A stretch of DNA of 64,000 bases from Clostridia bacterium (GCA_017442265.1 JAFSAC010000061.1:1-64000), one strand, 5' to 3'; positions 1 through 9,569 are shown, numbered from the stretch's first letter. Program-made: numbers and translations. Notes: generated by a model not told the origin, from the sequence alone.

Positions 1-109
1 CGGCATCTTGCGATGCTGCTTCAAATTAACGGGTTGTTGTGTGTTCTGGTTCGTTTCGTTGTTTAATTTTCAAGGTCCTGCGCCGTCCCTTTTCGCGGAC
101 AGCTTTGTT
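1..109 (-). other. Leader region of an rRNA operon (gene lies outside the window)
   Basis: No protein-coding signal is credible here. Read on the minus strand, the stretch downstream of the promoter at 110-138 contains CCTTGAAAATTAAACAA, a phrase typical of 16S leaders and rRNA spacers in Firmicutes. Transcription runs left out of the window. That the downstream gene is 16S rRNA is inference from the leader phrase and the strong promoter. Confidence 0.55.
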
Positions 110-172
110 ATCATACCAAACGTTTTCCCTTTTGTCAACACCTTTTTTTAATTTTTTTCAGACTTTTTTTGC
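110..172 (-). promoter_or_regulatory. Strong sigma-A promoter with UP-like element, probably rrn P
   Basis: On the minus strand TTGACA (133-138) and TATGAT (110-115) are separated by exactly 17 bp. Immediately upstream (139-172) lies a run of A tracts (T tracts on the plus strand) that looks like an UP element. The combination of a near-consensus promoter, an A-rich upstream element and an rRNA-type leader supports an rRNA operon promoter firing leftward. Confidence 0.7.
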
Positions 173-245
173 GACCGATTTCGACCGGGAAAACAGGGAA
201 AACGGGGTATATACCAAGTATGCCCACCCATTGCCATTTATATCC

Positions 246-716
246 TTATATATTGTGGTGTCGGGGGTAAATCCCCTCCTCCGAAAGGGTCAAAATTCCA
301 TAATCGCCATTTTTGAGACTTCCGGGATTAAACAGCAGCATCCCGTTTCGCCATTCTTCAAACGGGCGGTGGGTATGCCCGAACAGCACCGCCTCCACCC
401 CGCGGGCAAGCCCCGCTTCCGCCAAACGGGTGAGATCCCCTTTCACCCCAAACATGTGCCCGTGGGTCAAAAACAGCCGTTTACCATAGATACACTCTTC
501 CCGCATCAGCGGCGGAGACATCATTGCAAAATCACAGTTGCCGGCCACCCAGAAAAACCGACGATGCGGATACACCGCCGCCATATCCTCCGCCTCCCGC
601 ATACCGTCCCCGAGATGACACACGGTATCAATCTCCGGGTGCCGCTCGCACAGCTCCCACAGACGGTCACTTTCTCCGTGAGAATCGGACACCACCAATA
701 TCTGAACATTCTTCAT
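246..716 (-). CDS. YfcE/MJ0936-type metallophosphoesterase
   Basis: A 156-residue calcineurin-like phosphoesterase. Metal-binding motifs are in order: DSHG (11-14), GDG (36-38), GN (59-60), THGH (84-87) and GHTH (113-116). Single-domain enzymes of this family are manganese-dependent phosphodiesterases acting on small phosphodiesters; the natural substrate here is unknown. The start at 716 is chosen because an AAAAGGAG site lies just upstream (721-730) and the N-terminus then aligns with the family; the open frame extends further without homology. It is divergent from the small-protein pair at 785-1408. Confidence 0.88.
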   Translation of the reverse strand: MKNVQILVVSDSHGESDRLWELCERHPEIDTVCHLGDGMREAEDMAAVYPHRRFFWVAGNCDFAMMSPPLMREECIYGKRLFLTHGHMFGVKGDLTRLAEAGLARGVEAVLFGHTHRPFEEWRNGMLLFNPGSLKNGDYGILTLSEEGIYPRHHNI

Positions 717-784
717 AATGAAAAGCTCCTTTTCATACACATTATATACCGACTTATATACACCGACAGAAAGGATGCGATCAG

Positions 785-1036
785 ATGAGCACAAACGGAT
801 TGACCCCCGGACAGCTGGAAGCGCTGCTTCAGTTTGCCGCCCAAAAACTCGGGGTATCCCCCGAACAGTTAGCAAAAACGGTGCAGACCGGGGACAGCAG
901 TGAATTGGGGTTGCCTCCCGACAAAGCCGACAAGCTCGCCGGCTTTTTGAACAACCGCAGTGCGCTGGAGCAGCTCTTACGCTCCCCGCAGGCACAGCAG
1001 CTGCTTCAACAACTGACCGGAAAGCAGGGGGAATAA
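785..1036 (+). CDS. Small conserved-looking protein of unknown function
   Basis: 83 residues, soluble, helix-rich, with Gln/Leu-rich segments and no cysteines. An AAAGGATG ribosome site lies 7 bases upstream. The stop codon is immediately followed by the ATG of the next gene, so the two are probably co-translated. It resembles small uncharacterised proteins of gut Clostridia, but no domain is recognised. Confidence 0.65.
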   Translation: MSTNGLTPGQLEALLQFAAQKLGVSPEQLAKTVQTGDSSELGLPPDKADKLAGFLNNRSALEQLLRSPQAQQLLQQLTGKQGE

Positions 1037-1408
1037 ATGGCGGATATCGCTGAAACCCTGCAGGAGCTGTTATCCTCCCCCGACGGCATGCAAAAATTAC
1101 AGGGGGCGGCCAGCCAACTGCAAAGTATCCTCGGGGAGGGAGATGCCGGCGACCTACTGTCCAAACTTATGGGGGAAGCCAAACCGGCTCTTGCCCCCAC
1201 CCCGCCCGCCGGCGGTATGGACCTGTCGTTGCTCGCCCGGGCGGCGCCCCTGTTACAGGCGATGCAGGCGGAGGACGACAGCACCAAATTGTTGCGGGCG
1301 CTTCGCCCCTACCTCCAGGAAAACCTGCAAAAGCGGCTAGACGAGGCGATCGAGATTATGAAATGGCTCCGGCTTTTGATGATGTTCAAAGACCAAGGGG
1401 GTATATAA
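1037..1408 (+). CDS. Small helical protein of unknown function, partner of the preceding gene
   Basis: 123 residues. The N-terminal third is amphipathic-helical, a Pro/Ala/Gly-rich linker follows near residues 50-62, and the C-terminal half is helical and charged. No signal peptide or membrane segment is seen. The ribosome site AGGGGG lies within the end of the upstream gene, indicating translational coupling. Both halves of the pair share a Leu/Gln-rich style, so they may form a complex; that is inference. A strong terminator follows. Confidence 0.6.
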   Translation: MADIAETLQELLSSPDGMQKLQGAASQLQSILGEGDAGDLLSKLMGEAKPALAPTPPAGGMDLSLLARAAPLLQAMQAEDDSTKLLRALRPYLQENLQKRLDEAIEIMKWLRLLMMFKDQGGI

Positions 1409-1413
1409 GCGTA

Positions 1414-1442
1414 AGAGCCGTCCGACGGACGGCTCTTTTTTA
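1414..1442 (+). terminator. Rho-independent terminator
   Basis: GAGCCGTCC-GA-GGACGGCTC stem followed by a T run, directly after the stop of the gene ending at 1408. Confidence 0.9.
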
Positions 1443-1449
1443 TAGCTGA

Positions 1450-2652
1450 TTAACCGCGCAGGCGGGCGGCGATCTCGTCCAAAAATTCCATCGAATTGAC
1501 CGCGCGTTTTTCCGGCAGGGTGGACAGCAGATAGAGGTCGCGGGTCATAATCCCACTCTCGATCGTGTCGATCGTCGCCTTTTCCAGCCGGTCGGCAAAC
1601 GCCGAAAGCTCCGGCAGGTTGTCCATCTCGGCACGCTTGCGAAGCGCTCCGCTCCAGGCGAAAATGGTCGCCACCGAGTTGGTGGAGGTCTCCTCGCCGT
1701 TCAGGTGCTTGTAGTAGTGGCGGGTGACGGTACCGTGCGCCGCCTCGTATTCGTAATTGCCGTCGGGAGAGACCAGCACACTGGTCATCATCGCAAGCGA
1801 TCCGAAGGCGGTCGCCACCATATCGCTCATCACGTCGCCGTCATAGTTCTTACACGCCCAGATGAAACCGCCCTCCGAACGGATGACACGGGCCACCGCA
1901 TCGTCGATCAGGGTGTAGAAATAGGTGATACCCGCTTTTTCAAACTTCTCTTTATATTCCGCATCATAGATCTCCTGGAAGATATCCTTGAAACGGTGAT
2001 CGTAGGTTTTGGAAATGGTGTCCTTGGTGGAGAACCACAGGTCCTGTTTAATGGAAAGCGCATAGTTAAAGCAGGCACGGGCGAAGCTTTCAATGGAAGC
2101 ATCGGTGTTGTGCATCCCCATAACGACCCCGTCCCCGGCAAACTGATGAATCGGGCGGCGGGTCTCCTTCCCGTTTTCATCGGTCACCACCAGCTCGGCC
2201 AGACCGCCCGCCGGCACCTTCAGTTCGGTGTTGCGGTAAATATCACCGTATGCGTGACGGGCCAGCACAATCGGCTGTTTCCAGGTGGACACGGTCGGGG
2301 TGATCCCCTTCACCACCACCGGCGCACGGAACACGGTGCCGTCCAACAGCGCACGAATGGTGCCGTTGGGACTTTTCCACATCTCTTTCAGGTGGTACTC
2401 CTCCACCCGCTGGGCATTCGGGGTAATGGTGGCGCATTTGACACCCACCCCGTATTTTTTGATCGCGTTAGCCGCGTCCACCGTCACCTGATCGTCCGTT
2501 TCGTCACGGTAGGGCAACCCGAGATCGTAATACTCACATTTCAGATCCACAAACGGCAGTAACAGTTTTTCTTTGATCGCCTGCCACAGGATACGGGTCA
2601 TTTCGTCTCCGTCCATTTCCACCAGCGGGGTGGTCATCTGAATCTTCTGCAT
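1450..2652 (-). CDS. icd: NADP-dependent isocitrate dehydrogenase, eukaryote-like homodimeric type
   Basis: About 400 residues; converts isocitrate to 2-oxoglutarate, giving the precursor for glutamate. It carries the isocitrate/isopropylmalate dehydrogenase signature [18 protein letters not shown] and the N-terminal [13 protein letters not shown] block typical of the eukaryote-like (IDH1/2-related) type rather than the E. coli Icd type. The ATG at 2652 gives the family-typical MQKIQM start; an in-frame ATG four codons upstream (2664) is the alternative. It lies 30 bases downstream of the binding-protein gene on the same strand and probably shares its transcript. Confidence 0.93.
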   Translation of the reverse strand: MQKIQMTTPLVEMDGDEMTRILWQAIKEKLLLPFVDLKCEYYDLGLPYRDETDDQVTVDAANAIKKYGVGVKCATITPNAQRVEEYHLKEMWKSPNGTIRALLDGTVFRAPVVVKGITPTVSTWKQPIVLARHAYGDIYRNTELKVPAGGLAELVVTDENGKETRRPIHQFAGDGVVMGMHNTDASIESFARACFNYALSIKQDLWFSTKDTISKTYDHRFKDIFQEIYDAEYKEKFEKAGITYFYTLIDDAVARVIRSEGGFIWACKNYDGDVMSDMVATAFGSLAMMTSVLVSPDGNYEYEAAHGTVTRHYYKHLNGEETSTNSVATIFAWSGALRKRAEMDNLPELSAFADRLEKATIDTIESGIMTRDLYLLSTLPEKRAVNSMEFLDEIAARLRG

Positions 2653-2682
2653 TGTTTTCACCATTCCTTTGCCTTTTTTATC

Positions 2683-4323
2683 TTACTCGTTCCGATCCGC
2701 CCGGCGGAAGGATAACCAGTCACCGTACTTGCCGCCGAAAAACGGGCGAACGGTCACCCCGGTCACCTCCGGCAGCATCCCGTAATACCGGGTCACAAAC
2801 CCCAGCGGCACCGCCGGGACCGTTTCATACAGTTCTCCCTCCAGTGCTTTCACCGAGGCGGGATGGTCGCCGGCGGCGTGATACCGCCGGTCAAAATCAA
2901 CCGAGGAAAACCGGGCAAAATTATTCGCCGGCGCCCCGGAGGTAAACATACTGAGATTTTCATACGCCGAAAGCCCCCGCGGGGTCACATCGGCGATCGC
3001 GAGCTGGTAGTTGCCTGCCGCCACCCGCGCGTTTAACGTTTCGGGGTCGGTCAATTCCAGCGTACACCGCACCCCGAGGTTTTTCGTAAAGGATTGCAGG
3101 ATATACCGGGCAAAATTGGCGCTGTTATCATCCTCCGCCGCAAGCAGGGTGACGGTCGGCATCTTTTCCAGCTCCAGCGCCTCAAGTCCCTTGGATAACG
3201 CCGCTGTGGCCGCCGTCGGGTCGGCGCTAAACGGCAAACGGTTTTGTTCTTCACGGAAAGATTTCCCGCCGGTCACCGTCGCCGCCGGCGGGATAAACCC
3301 GGTCGCCGGAATACATCCGTCCGGCAGGGCTTCCCACAAGCTCTCGTATTCGATCGCATCCCGCAGTGCCCGGCGGATATCCGGGTTGCCGAGCGTTTCC
3401 ACCTCGTTATTGATCCACAAAAACCGTACCGTGTCCTGCAATTCCACCAGCGTCAATCCCGCTTCTTTGGCATCCTCCAGTTGATCAACGGATACGGTGG
3501 CCAGGTCGAGATACTCTTTGGTTAACAACTCAAAATCGGTCTGTTCCGCCGTCGGAATGCGATACCGCACCGAAGCAGGCAGAACGTCTTTTGCCGCATG
3601 ATAATGCGGATTCTTAACAAGCGACACCGATTTGTCGTGCTCCCAGCCGGAGACCGAGAAGGCGCCGTTTGTCAGAATATATTTCGGTTCCAATCCATAC
3701 CGACCGGAGGTATACGCAAAAAACTCCCGACTGCACGGCATAAAACCGGGGCTTGCCAGCTTTTTCGGAAAATCCGGGTCGGGTGCCGACAACCGAATGA
3801 TAAGGGTGCTGTCATCGGTCGCCTGAACCCCCAGGGCGGTGCTGGGCTTTTGCCCGGCAAGCACCTCGGAAGCGTTCACAATGCCGGAAAGCAGGTCGGC
3901 ATACGGTGAGCCGGTGGTGGGGTCGGCGGTGCGGCGGAAACCAAACACAAAATCGTGAGCGGTCACCATGACCGGGTCTTCAAAGCCGGTCTCTTCCCCG
4001 CGCACCGTCACGGTGCTCCAGTAGCTTTCTCTTATATTAAAGGTATATATAAGGCGATCCTCCGACACCGTCCAGGTGGCGGCGGCGGGAACCGGTTCGC
4101 CGTTTTCATCCAGTGAGGTCAACCCCTCAAAAACGGCGGCGATGACGGTCAAAGAGGCGGTGTCCCGTGCGACCTGCGGATCGATCTGTTGCGGTTCGGC
4201 AGACAGCGAAAAGCCAAAGCTGTCCCCGCCGTCCGTTCGGCAACCGGTCGTAACCCCGACCAGCAGTAACAGCGCCAAGAGCCATGAAATTCCGCGTCCC
4301 AGCCACGAGCTTCGCACCCACAT
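2683..4323 (-). CDS. Oligopeptide/nickel-type ABC transporter substrate-binding lipoprotein
   Basis: 546 residues. A basic N-terminus and hydrophobic segment end in the lipobox VTTGC (Cys28). The mature part has the SBP_bac_5 (OppA/DppA) layout, with AEPQQIDPQ near its start and the 'TVSEDRLIYTFNIRES' block. No permease or ATPase genes are adjacent, so this is an orphan binding protein whose ligand cannot be told. The start is set by an AAAGGGGG site; the longer open frame lacks one. A 17-bp-spaced promoter lies at 4349-4377. Confidence 0.88.
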   Translation of the reverse strand: MWVRSSWLGRGISWLLALLLLVGVTTGCRTDGGDSFGFSLSAEPQQIDPQVARDTASLTVIAAVFEGLTSLDENGEPVPAAATWTVSEDRLIYTFNIRESYWSTVTVRGEETGFEDPVMVTAHDFVFGFRRTADPTTGSPYADLLSGIVNASEVLAGQKPSTALGVQATDDSTLIIRLSAPDPDFPKKLASPGFMPCSREFFAYTSGRYGLEPKYILTNGAFSVSGWEHDKSVSLVKNPHYHAAKDVLPASVRYRIPTAEQTDFELLTKEYLDLATVSVDQLEDAKEAGLTLVELQDTVRFLWINNEVETLGNPDIRRALRDAIEYESLWEALPDGCIPATGFIPPAATVTGGKSFREEQNRLPFSADPTAATAALSKGLEALELEKMPTVTLLAAEDDNSANFARYILQSFTKNLGVRCTLELTDPETLNARVAAGNYQLAIADVTPRGLSAYENLSMFTSGAPANNFARFSSVDFDRRYHAAGDHPASVKALEGELYETVPAVPLGFVTRYYGMLPEVTGVTVRPFFGGKYGDWLSFRRADRNE

Positions 4324-4348
4324 CGCCCCCTTTCTGTCAGCATGGTGT

Positions 4349-4377
4349 ATTATACAGGATTTTCCCGAGTTTGGCAA
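4349..4377 (-). promoter_or_regulatory. Sigma-A promoter of the binding-lipoprotein gene
   Basis: Minus strand TTGCCA (4372-4377), 17-bp spacer, TATAAT (4349-4354), 26 bases upstream of the chosen ATG. Confidence 0.75.
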
Positions 4378-4395
4378 GAAAAACCCAATAAATAT

Positions 4396-4420
4396 CCCGC
4401 AGAAAGCATTTTTCTGCGGG
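4396..4420 (-). terminator. Terminator-like hairpin after the S1-domain gene
   Basis: A perfect 10-bp stem CCCGCAGAAA/TTTCTGCGGG with a 5-base loop lies just past the stop at 4429. The following T tract on the minus strand is interrupted, so termination strength is uncertain. Confidence 0.6.
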
Positions 4421-4428
4421 ATTTCGGG

Positions 4429-5358
4429 TCAGTGGTCAAACACCGTTTCAATTTTTTTGAGAGAAACCGCCGGAGAATAGACCCACCGGGACAGATGCCC
4501 TTCGGTGATAAAATAGGATAACGGTGGCGGTGGCGCCGGGGCGCCCGCCGTGTCGATCACGATCAGCTTTACCTTCATTTTCTCCGGCAAAACACTTTTT
4601 ATGTATACGCTGACCGGCTGACCGGGGGTCAGGTCCTCTCTCGTTTCCGCCAGTCCCGCCAGATTGGGGGCCAATTCGATAAACACCCCATAGCTTTCCA
4701 CCGAACGGACGATCCCCATCACCGTTTCCCCTTGGGAAAACCGGGCGGCGTTCTCCTCCCAGGTGCCGAGCAATTCCCGCTGAGAAAGACAAATTCGTCC
4801 GTTTTCCAGCGAGGTGATCACCCCTAAAATATCCATACCCGGGGACAGGCGGTCGGACGGATGCGAAATGCGGCTCACCGACATCCCGGCGATCGGCATC
4901 AAAGCGGATAACCCGCACCCCACGTCACAAAACGCCCCGAAGGTTTCCAGGCGGGTGACCCGTGCCGGCAGAATATCCCCCGGTCGCAACTCGTTCAGAC
5001 AGTAGTAACGGCACCGCTCCTGCGCCCGGCGGCGGGACAGGATCGCCCGCATCCCGTTTTCGGTTTCCTCAAACCCGATCACCACGAAGGACACCGGCTT
5101 GCCCACCCGGGAGATGATCGCAATATCCCGGGTGGTGCCGTCCTCGATCCCCACCGCTCCCTCGTCGTGCGGAATGATGCCGGGCATACAGGGGAGCGGC
5201 ACGTGCAGATTATGTTCCGCGTCGCACATCACCGCTATCGCTTCCAGAATCTCCCCCGACAGCCGTGCATCCGCCAGCCCGGTATAGGTGCTGATATACT
5301 GCCGGTTTTTCGGGTGGGAAAGCCGGATACCCTCCGGGTAAAACTCTCTTTCTTCCAT
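4429..5358 (-). CDS. S1 RNA-binding-domain protein
   Basis: 309 residues. Two clear S1 (OB-fold) repeats occupy about residues 126-195 (LRPGDILPARVTRLETFGAF) and 209-268 (GETVMGIVRSVESYGVFIEL), and a weaker one about 60-110. The family is annotated as ribosomal-protein-S1-like and binds single-stranded RNA; it is not full-length RpsA with four to six repeats. An acidic N-terminus precedes the repeats. The role in translation or RNA handling is inferred only from the fold. Confidence 0.8.
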   Translation of the reverse strand: MEEREFYPEGIRLSHPKNRQYISTYTGLADARLSGEILEAIAVMCDAEHNLHVPLPCMPGIIPHDEGAVGIEDGTTRDIAIISRVGKPVSFVVIGFEETENGMRAILSRRRAQERCRYYCLNELRPGDILPARVTRLETFGAFCDVGCGLSALMPIAGMSVSRISHPSDRLSPGMDILGVITSLENGRICLSQRELLGTWEENAARFSQGETVMGIVRSVESYGVFIELAPNLAGLAETREDLTPGQPVSVYIKSVLPEKMKVKLIVIDTAGAPAPPPPLSYFITEGHLSRWVYSPAVSLKKIETVFDH

Positions 5359-5436
5359 TTTGTCGCTTCCTTTCCTTTTTTCGGTCGATGATATATATGC
5401 TTTTCCCTCAAAAAAGATGCCGGCGACAACTTTCTT

Positions 5437-5465
5437 TTTACTTTTTCGGAAATATATGGTATAGT
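5437..5465 (+). promoter_or_regulatory. Promoter of the YfhO gene
   Basis: TTTACT (5437-5442), 17-bp spacer, TATAGT (5460-5465), upstream of a GGGAGG ribosome site and the ATG at 5498. Confidence 0.6.
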
Positions 5466-5497
5466 GATAAAAATACTACCAATTCGGGAGGAAAATC

Positions 5498-8485
5498 ATG
5501 AGCCGTCAAAAACAGCACCGTTTAGAGCCGGGACTCCCGGTATCCAGTAAATTTTTGCTGGGCCTGGTCTTTCTGGCCCTTTCTGCGGTGAACAGCTTAT
5601 GCATCTTCAATGCCAGCGATATGAGCTCCCTGTTACAGCGGTGGAGCTACGCCGCCGGCTTCGGCGTGTTGCTTTCTGCGCTGTTGACCGGGGTTCTGTA
5701 TACCCTGCTCAGCTCCTATCGGCACACCGCCGAAAAAAATGCGGTTTACTATCCGCTGCTCGCCGGGGTGCTCGCCCTTGCCGGTATGTCGCTGTCCTAT
5801 CTGTGGCTCGGGGTATGGCCGTTTGGCGAAAAATCGGTGATGATCGTGGATATGCATCACCAGTACGCACCGATGCTGTCCGAACTGCGGGAGATGCTTC
5901 TCACCGGAGAACTCAATCCGCTTTACACCTTTAAAACCGGCATCGGCGCCAACTTTTTGTCGCTGTTTGGCTATTATCTCGCCAGTCCTTTCAACCTGTT
6001 GCTCACCCTTTTCCCCGAGCATCTGCTGACCGAAGGGATTTTGGTGATCACCCTACTGAAAAATGCGCTCTCCGCCGCCTTTTTCGCCGCCTGCGTGCAA
6101 TACGTTTTCGGACGGCGGGATCTGTCGGTGGTGATCCTGTCGCTGGGGTATTCCCTCTCGATGTATATGATCGCCTACTCCTGGAACATTATGTGGCTGG
6201 ACGGGGTGATGATGCTGCCGCTCATCGTTCTCGGCTTTGAACGGATGCAGCGCCGGGGACGGTTCGGGGTGTATATCCTGTCGCTGGCATACACCCTCTT
6301 TACCAACTACTACATCGGCTTTATGATCTGCGTATTTATGGTGCTGTACTACGCAGTGTACGCCCTGCGCCAACCCCGCTCCGGCAAGGAGCAGTGGCAC
6401 GGATTTCTCCGCTTTTCGCTCGGCTCGCTGATCGGCGGGGGGCTCTCTATGGTACTTCTTATCCCCGTCTTTCTCGCACTGCGGTACACCTCCGCCGCCG
6501 GGGAAGGATTGCCGGAGATCGCCTCTAATTTTGAGCTGTTTAAGGTGTTTGGGCAACAGCTGTTCGGGGTCACCCCCACCATTCGGTCGGGCAATCTCCC
6601 CAACGTTTACTGCGGCATCCTGCCGGTGGTATTACTGCCCATTTACCTCACCATGAAAACCATTCCGCTTCGCCGTCGGCTGGTATACGGCGGGCTGTTT
6701 GCGGTGGTAACGCTCAGCTTCACCGTCAACATTTTCGATCTTGTCTGGCACGGTCTGCACACCCCCAACGACCTGCCTTACCGGTTCTCCTTTATCTACG
6801 TGTTTGTCGCCCTTATGATCGCCTATATGGTGTTACCCCGCCTGCGGGAGATCACCCCTCGTCAGATCGGGACCTCTCTGCTCGCTCTCGTTGGGTATAT
6901 AGCGATATACGAGATGATGATGACCGAGGATGCCGAGGTGTTTGTACCGGTCTACGTCACCCTTCTGCTCGCCGTGATCTACGGCGGCATCCTCCTGCTT
7001 GCCACCTATAAAAAGGTGGTGCTTCGCACCGCGTATATGTTGCTCGTGTTAGTGATGACGGTGGAAATGACCCTGCACGGCGGGTTGGCGCTGGATACGC
7101 TGAACAGCAACGAATACTACACCTCCCACAACAGCTACGTGGACAACGAGGAGACCTCCGCCGCGGCCGCCGCTATGGACGCGTTAATCGAAAAAGCGGA
7201 CGAGAAGATGAACGGGGCTTTCTACCGGGCCGAGCTGTTGCCCCGCCGCACCATTGTGGATACCGCCCTGTTCCATTATCCGGGGCTGACCTCCTTCTCC
7301 TCCAGCAACTACTACCGCACCACCGTTCTGCTCGGCGGTCTCGGGTATGCCTGTAACGGGGTAAACAGCTATATGTATAACAGCTTTATCCCGCTTCCCG
7401 ACTCGTTGCTCGGCATTCGGTATCTCGCCTTAAACGTGGACGTCGGCAACCACGCTCAGCTTCAAAAGATCGGCGAATCCAAAACCGGGAACACCACCTA
7501 CTATCTCTACGAAAACAAGCTCGCTCTCCCGATCGCCTATCGGGTGGATTCGGAGATCGATCGGTTCGCTATCAAGCAGTACGATCCCTACGGCACCGAG
7601 GAAGCGCTCCTTTCGGCGATGACCCGGGATGAGCGTCCGGTGTATACCGCCCTCCCGGTATCGGTATCGGCCGGCTCGGAACAGCTTGCCAGCGCATACG
7701 ATTCCCGCATCAGCGTGAATTCAGACGGAGAAACCGCCTGGTTTACCGCCACCGTCACCCAAGAGGGTCCCTACACCCTCTACCTCGACTGTATGGCGGC
7801 CGATTCCGGCTCGGTGTCGGTGGCATTCCCCGACAAGGACGCCCCCGATTCCTACACCCCCTCGTTAGACGAGCCGTATATCATTGATCTCGGGGTACTG
7901 CCGGCGGGAACGGTGATCGATATGTCGCTGACCGCTAAACAGGCGGTGTCCGGCAACATCTATATCACCCGGCTGAATACCGCCCTGCTCGAAGAAAAAA
8001 TCGCCGCTCTGAACGACCAAGGGCTGAAGGTCACCCATTACAGCCAGAACGAGATCACCGGCACCGTGAACGTTAAAGAAAACGGGGCGATGTTCACCAG
8101 CATCCCGTACGACACCGGCTGGACGGTCACGGTGGACGGCAAAAAGGTGGACACCTACCCGGTCGGTAATCTGAACGAGGACGGAAGTCAGGGTGCGTTC
8201 CTCTGCTTTGATATCGGCTACGGCGAACACGAGGTGTCCATGCGGTTTATCCCGGCGGGTCTGTTCCCGGGACTGCTGCTGACCGGCATCAGTCTCCTGG
8301 CCTTTATCCTCTTGTTGATCGTCACCCACCGGAAAAAGGCGAGTGTTCCCGCTCCTCGTGTGAGCGCCGGCAACACCCCCTCCTTCCTGCCGCCGGAGCC
8401 GCCCAAAGGGGAGCTCACCGATGACGTGACCCTCACCGATCTGTTAGCGACAGACGAGCCGGAAGCCCCTCCGGAAAGTAAATAA
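5498..8485 (+). CDS. YfhO family multispanning membrane protein
   Basis: 995 residues with about a dozen membrane segments in the first 540, a large extracytoplasmic region (about 560-920), one last membrane segment near 925-945 and an acidic cytoplasmic tail. The block 'IVDMHHQYAPMLSELREMLL' and the overall layout are those of the bacterial YfhO family (GT-C-like fold). In Firmicutes, YfhO-type proteins are linked to glycosylation of lipoteichoic acid or other envelope glycopolymers; the acceptor here is inference. It stands alone between its own promoter and terminator. Confidence 0.88.
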   Translation: MSRQKQHRLEPGLPVSSKFLLGLVFLALSAVNSLCIFNASDMSSLLQRWSYAAGFGVLLSALLTGVLYTLLSSYRHTAEKNAVYYPLLAGVLALAGMSLSYLWLGVWPFGEKSVMIVDMHHQYAPMLSELREMLLTGELNPLYTFKTGIGANFLSLFGYYLASPFNLLLTLFPEHLLTEGILVITLLKNALSAAFFAACVQYVFGRRDLSVVILSLGYSLSMYMIAYSWNIMWLDGVMMLPLIVLGFERMQRRGRFGVYILSLAYTLFTNYYIGFMICVFMVLYYAVYALRQPRSGKEQWHGFLRFSLGSLIGGGLSMVLLIPVFLALRYTSAAGEGLPEIASNFELFKVFGQQLFGVTPTIRSGNLPNVYCGILPVVLLPIYLTMKTIPLRRRLVYGGLFAVVTLSFTVNIFDLVWHGLHTPNDLPYRFSFIYVFVALMIAYMVLPRLREITPRQIGTSLLALVGYIAIYEMMMTEDAEVFVPVYVTLLLAVIYGGILLLATYKKVVLRTAYMLLVLVMTVEMTLHGGLALDTLNSNEYYTSHNSYVDNEETSAAAAAMDALIEKADEKMNGAFYRAELLPRRTIVDTALFHYPGLTSFSSSNYYRTTVLLGGLGYACNGVNSYMYNSFIPLPDSLLGIRYLALNVDVGNHAQLQKIGESKTGNTTYYLYENKLALPIAYRVDSEIDRFAIKQYDPYGTEEALLSAMTRDERPVYTALPVSVSAGSEQLASAYDSRISVNSDGETAWFTATVTQEGPYTLYLDCMAADSGSVSVAFPDKDAPDSYTPSLDEPYIIDLGVLPAGTVIDMSLTAKQAVSGNIYITRLNTALLEEKIAALNDQGLKVTHYSQNEITGTVNVKENGAMFTSIPYDTGWTVTVDGKKVDTYPVGNLNEDGSQGAFLCFDIGYGEHEVSMRFIPAGLFPGLLLTGISLLAFILLLIVTHRKKASVPAPRVSAGNTPSFLPPEPPKGELTDDVTLTDLLATDEPEAPPESK

Positions 8486-8488
8486 TAA

Positions 8489-8522
8489 AAAACCGTGTAC
8501 CCGGTTGGGTACACGGTTTTTC
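8489..8522. terminator. Bidirectional terminator
   Basis: Stem AAAACCGTGTACCC/GGGTACACGGTTTT with A and T tracts on either side, placed between the convergent YfhO and AraC-family genes. Confidence 0.9.
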
Positions 8523-9446
8523 CTATTCCAGCAGCACCGGGCGGAAGATCGGCAGGGATACCGCCACTTCGCGTTGCCGTTGCCGGTATTGGTGCGGGGT
8601 GACCCCATAAAACTCCCGGAATTGACGGATAAAATAGGAGGCGGTGGAAAAGCCGGCCGTTTGAGCAATATCGGTCACCGTATCGTCGGTGAGCAGTAAC
8701 AGCCGTTCCGCTTCTTTGAGCCGCACCTGATTAACGTAATCCGAAAAGGATTGCTTCATGATCCGCTTGAACATCCGGGAAAAATAAGAGGAACTCACCC
8801 CGCAGGCGGCCGCCGCTTCCGACCCGCTGATCTCGGGAAAATGTTCCCGCACGTAGGACAGCGCCCGGCGAATGAGGGTCACCTGCCCACCCAGTTCAAT
8901 TCGGCGAAAAAGCGATCCGTGCTGTTCCCGCCAGCAACGGAGAATGTATAAAAAGATGCGGGTAACATCCGCGCGAAGCCCCAATTCAAAGCCGAAATAA
9001 TGAGACTCCCACTCGTTGAGAATGTTGGAAAAGAGCGCCGGAATATCGGTCGCCCTCATCTCCTCCGGCGGGAAAAAGATCTTTTTACCCGGCATCTCCT
9101 CCATTAACAATAGCATATAGCTGTATTCCGCCCAGGACCCTTCCCCGCTCTGTAAAATGTGCGGCAAAAATTTTACCACGTCAAACCGGCATTCTCCCTC
9201 GGCGCAGATCACCGCATGCGGTTCGTTGGTGTGCACAATAATCATACTGCCGGCAGGGAGTTCATACCGTCGGCTTCCGATCAGCACCTGCGCCGCCCCC
9301 GACCGCCCGTACAATAATTCGGTATATTCGTGATAATGCAATTGAGCGGTATGGCTGTTCTCCGGAGCGGTCAAATGCTGCCGTAAACAATGAAATGACA
9401 TCGGCACCCCGTTGTTACTTTTACGCCCCTCGTCGATAATCGGCAT
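8523..9446 (-). CDS. AraC/XylS-family transcriptional regulator
   Basis: 307 residues. The N-terminal cupin-type sensor (HYHEYTELLYG near 37) probably binds a sugar-like ligand. The C-terminal two helix-turn-helix motifs span about 195-295, including 'AAAACGVSSSYFSRMFK' and 'DIAQTAGFSTASYFIRQFR'. It is divergent from the ThuA/oxidoreductase pair and is the natural candidate to control it. A TGGAGGTGG ribosome site supports the ATG at 9446. Confidence 0.92.
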   Translation of the reverse strand: MPIIDEGRKSNNGVPMSFHCLRQHLTAPENSHTAQLHYHEYTELLYGRSGAAQVLIGSRRYELPAGSMIIVHTNEPHAVICAEGECRFDVVKFLPHILQSGEGSWAEYSYMLLLMEEMPGKKIFFPPEEMRATDIPALFSNILNEWESHYFGFELGLRADVTRIFLYILRCWREQHGSLFRRIELGGQVTLIRRALSYVREHFPEISGSEAAAACGVSSSYFSRMFKRIMKQSFSDYVNQVRLKEAERLLLLTDDTVTDIAQTAGFSTASYFIRQFREFYGVTPHQYRQRQREVAVSLPIFRPVLLE

Positions 9447-9569
9447 CCCGCCACCTCCACCATGACAAAATTTTGCTATTTTTTCACAAAATTAGTATAG
9501 CATATTTTTTCCGGGTGTTCTATACTTTTGTTAGAAAAACCTCATATTTTTTGAATGGAGGAAAATACT
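9447..9569. promoter_or_regulatory. Divergent control region between the AraC-type regulator and thuA-like gene
   Basis: AT-rich. TATACT boxes occur on the minus strand (9494-9499) and plus strand (9521-9526), neither with a good -35 at the right distance, which fits activator-dependent promoters. A palindromic ACAAAATTTTG lies near 9463-9475. Operator assignment is inference. Confidence 0.4.

Noticed and set aside
39-788. Plus-strand open frame at the left edge
   Set aside because: Opposite the phosphoesterase gene and through the rRNA promoter; no protein features.
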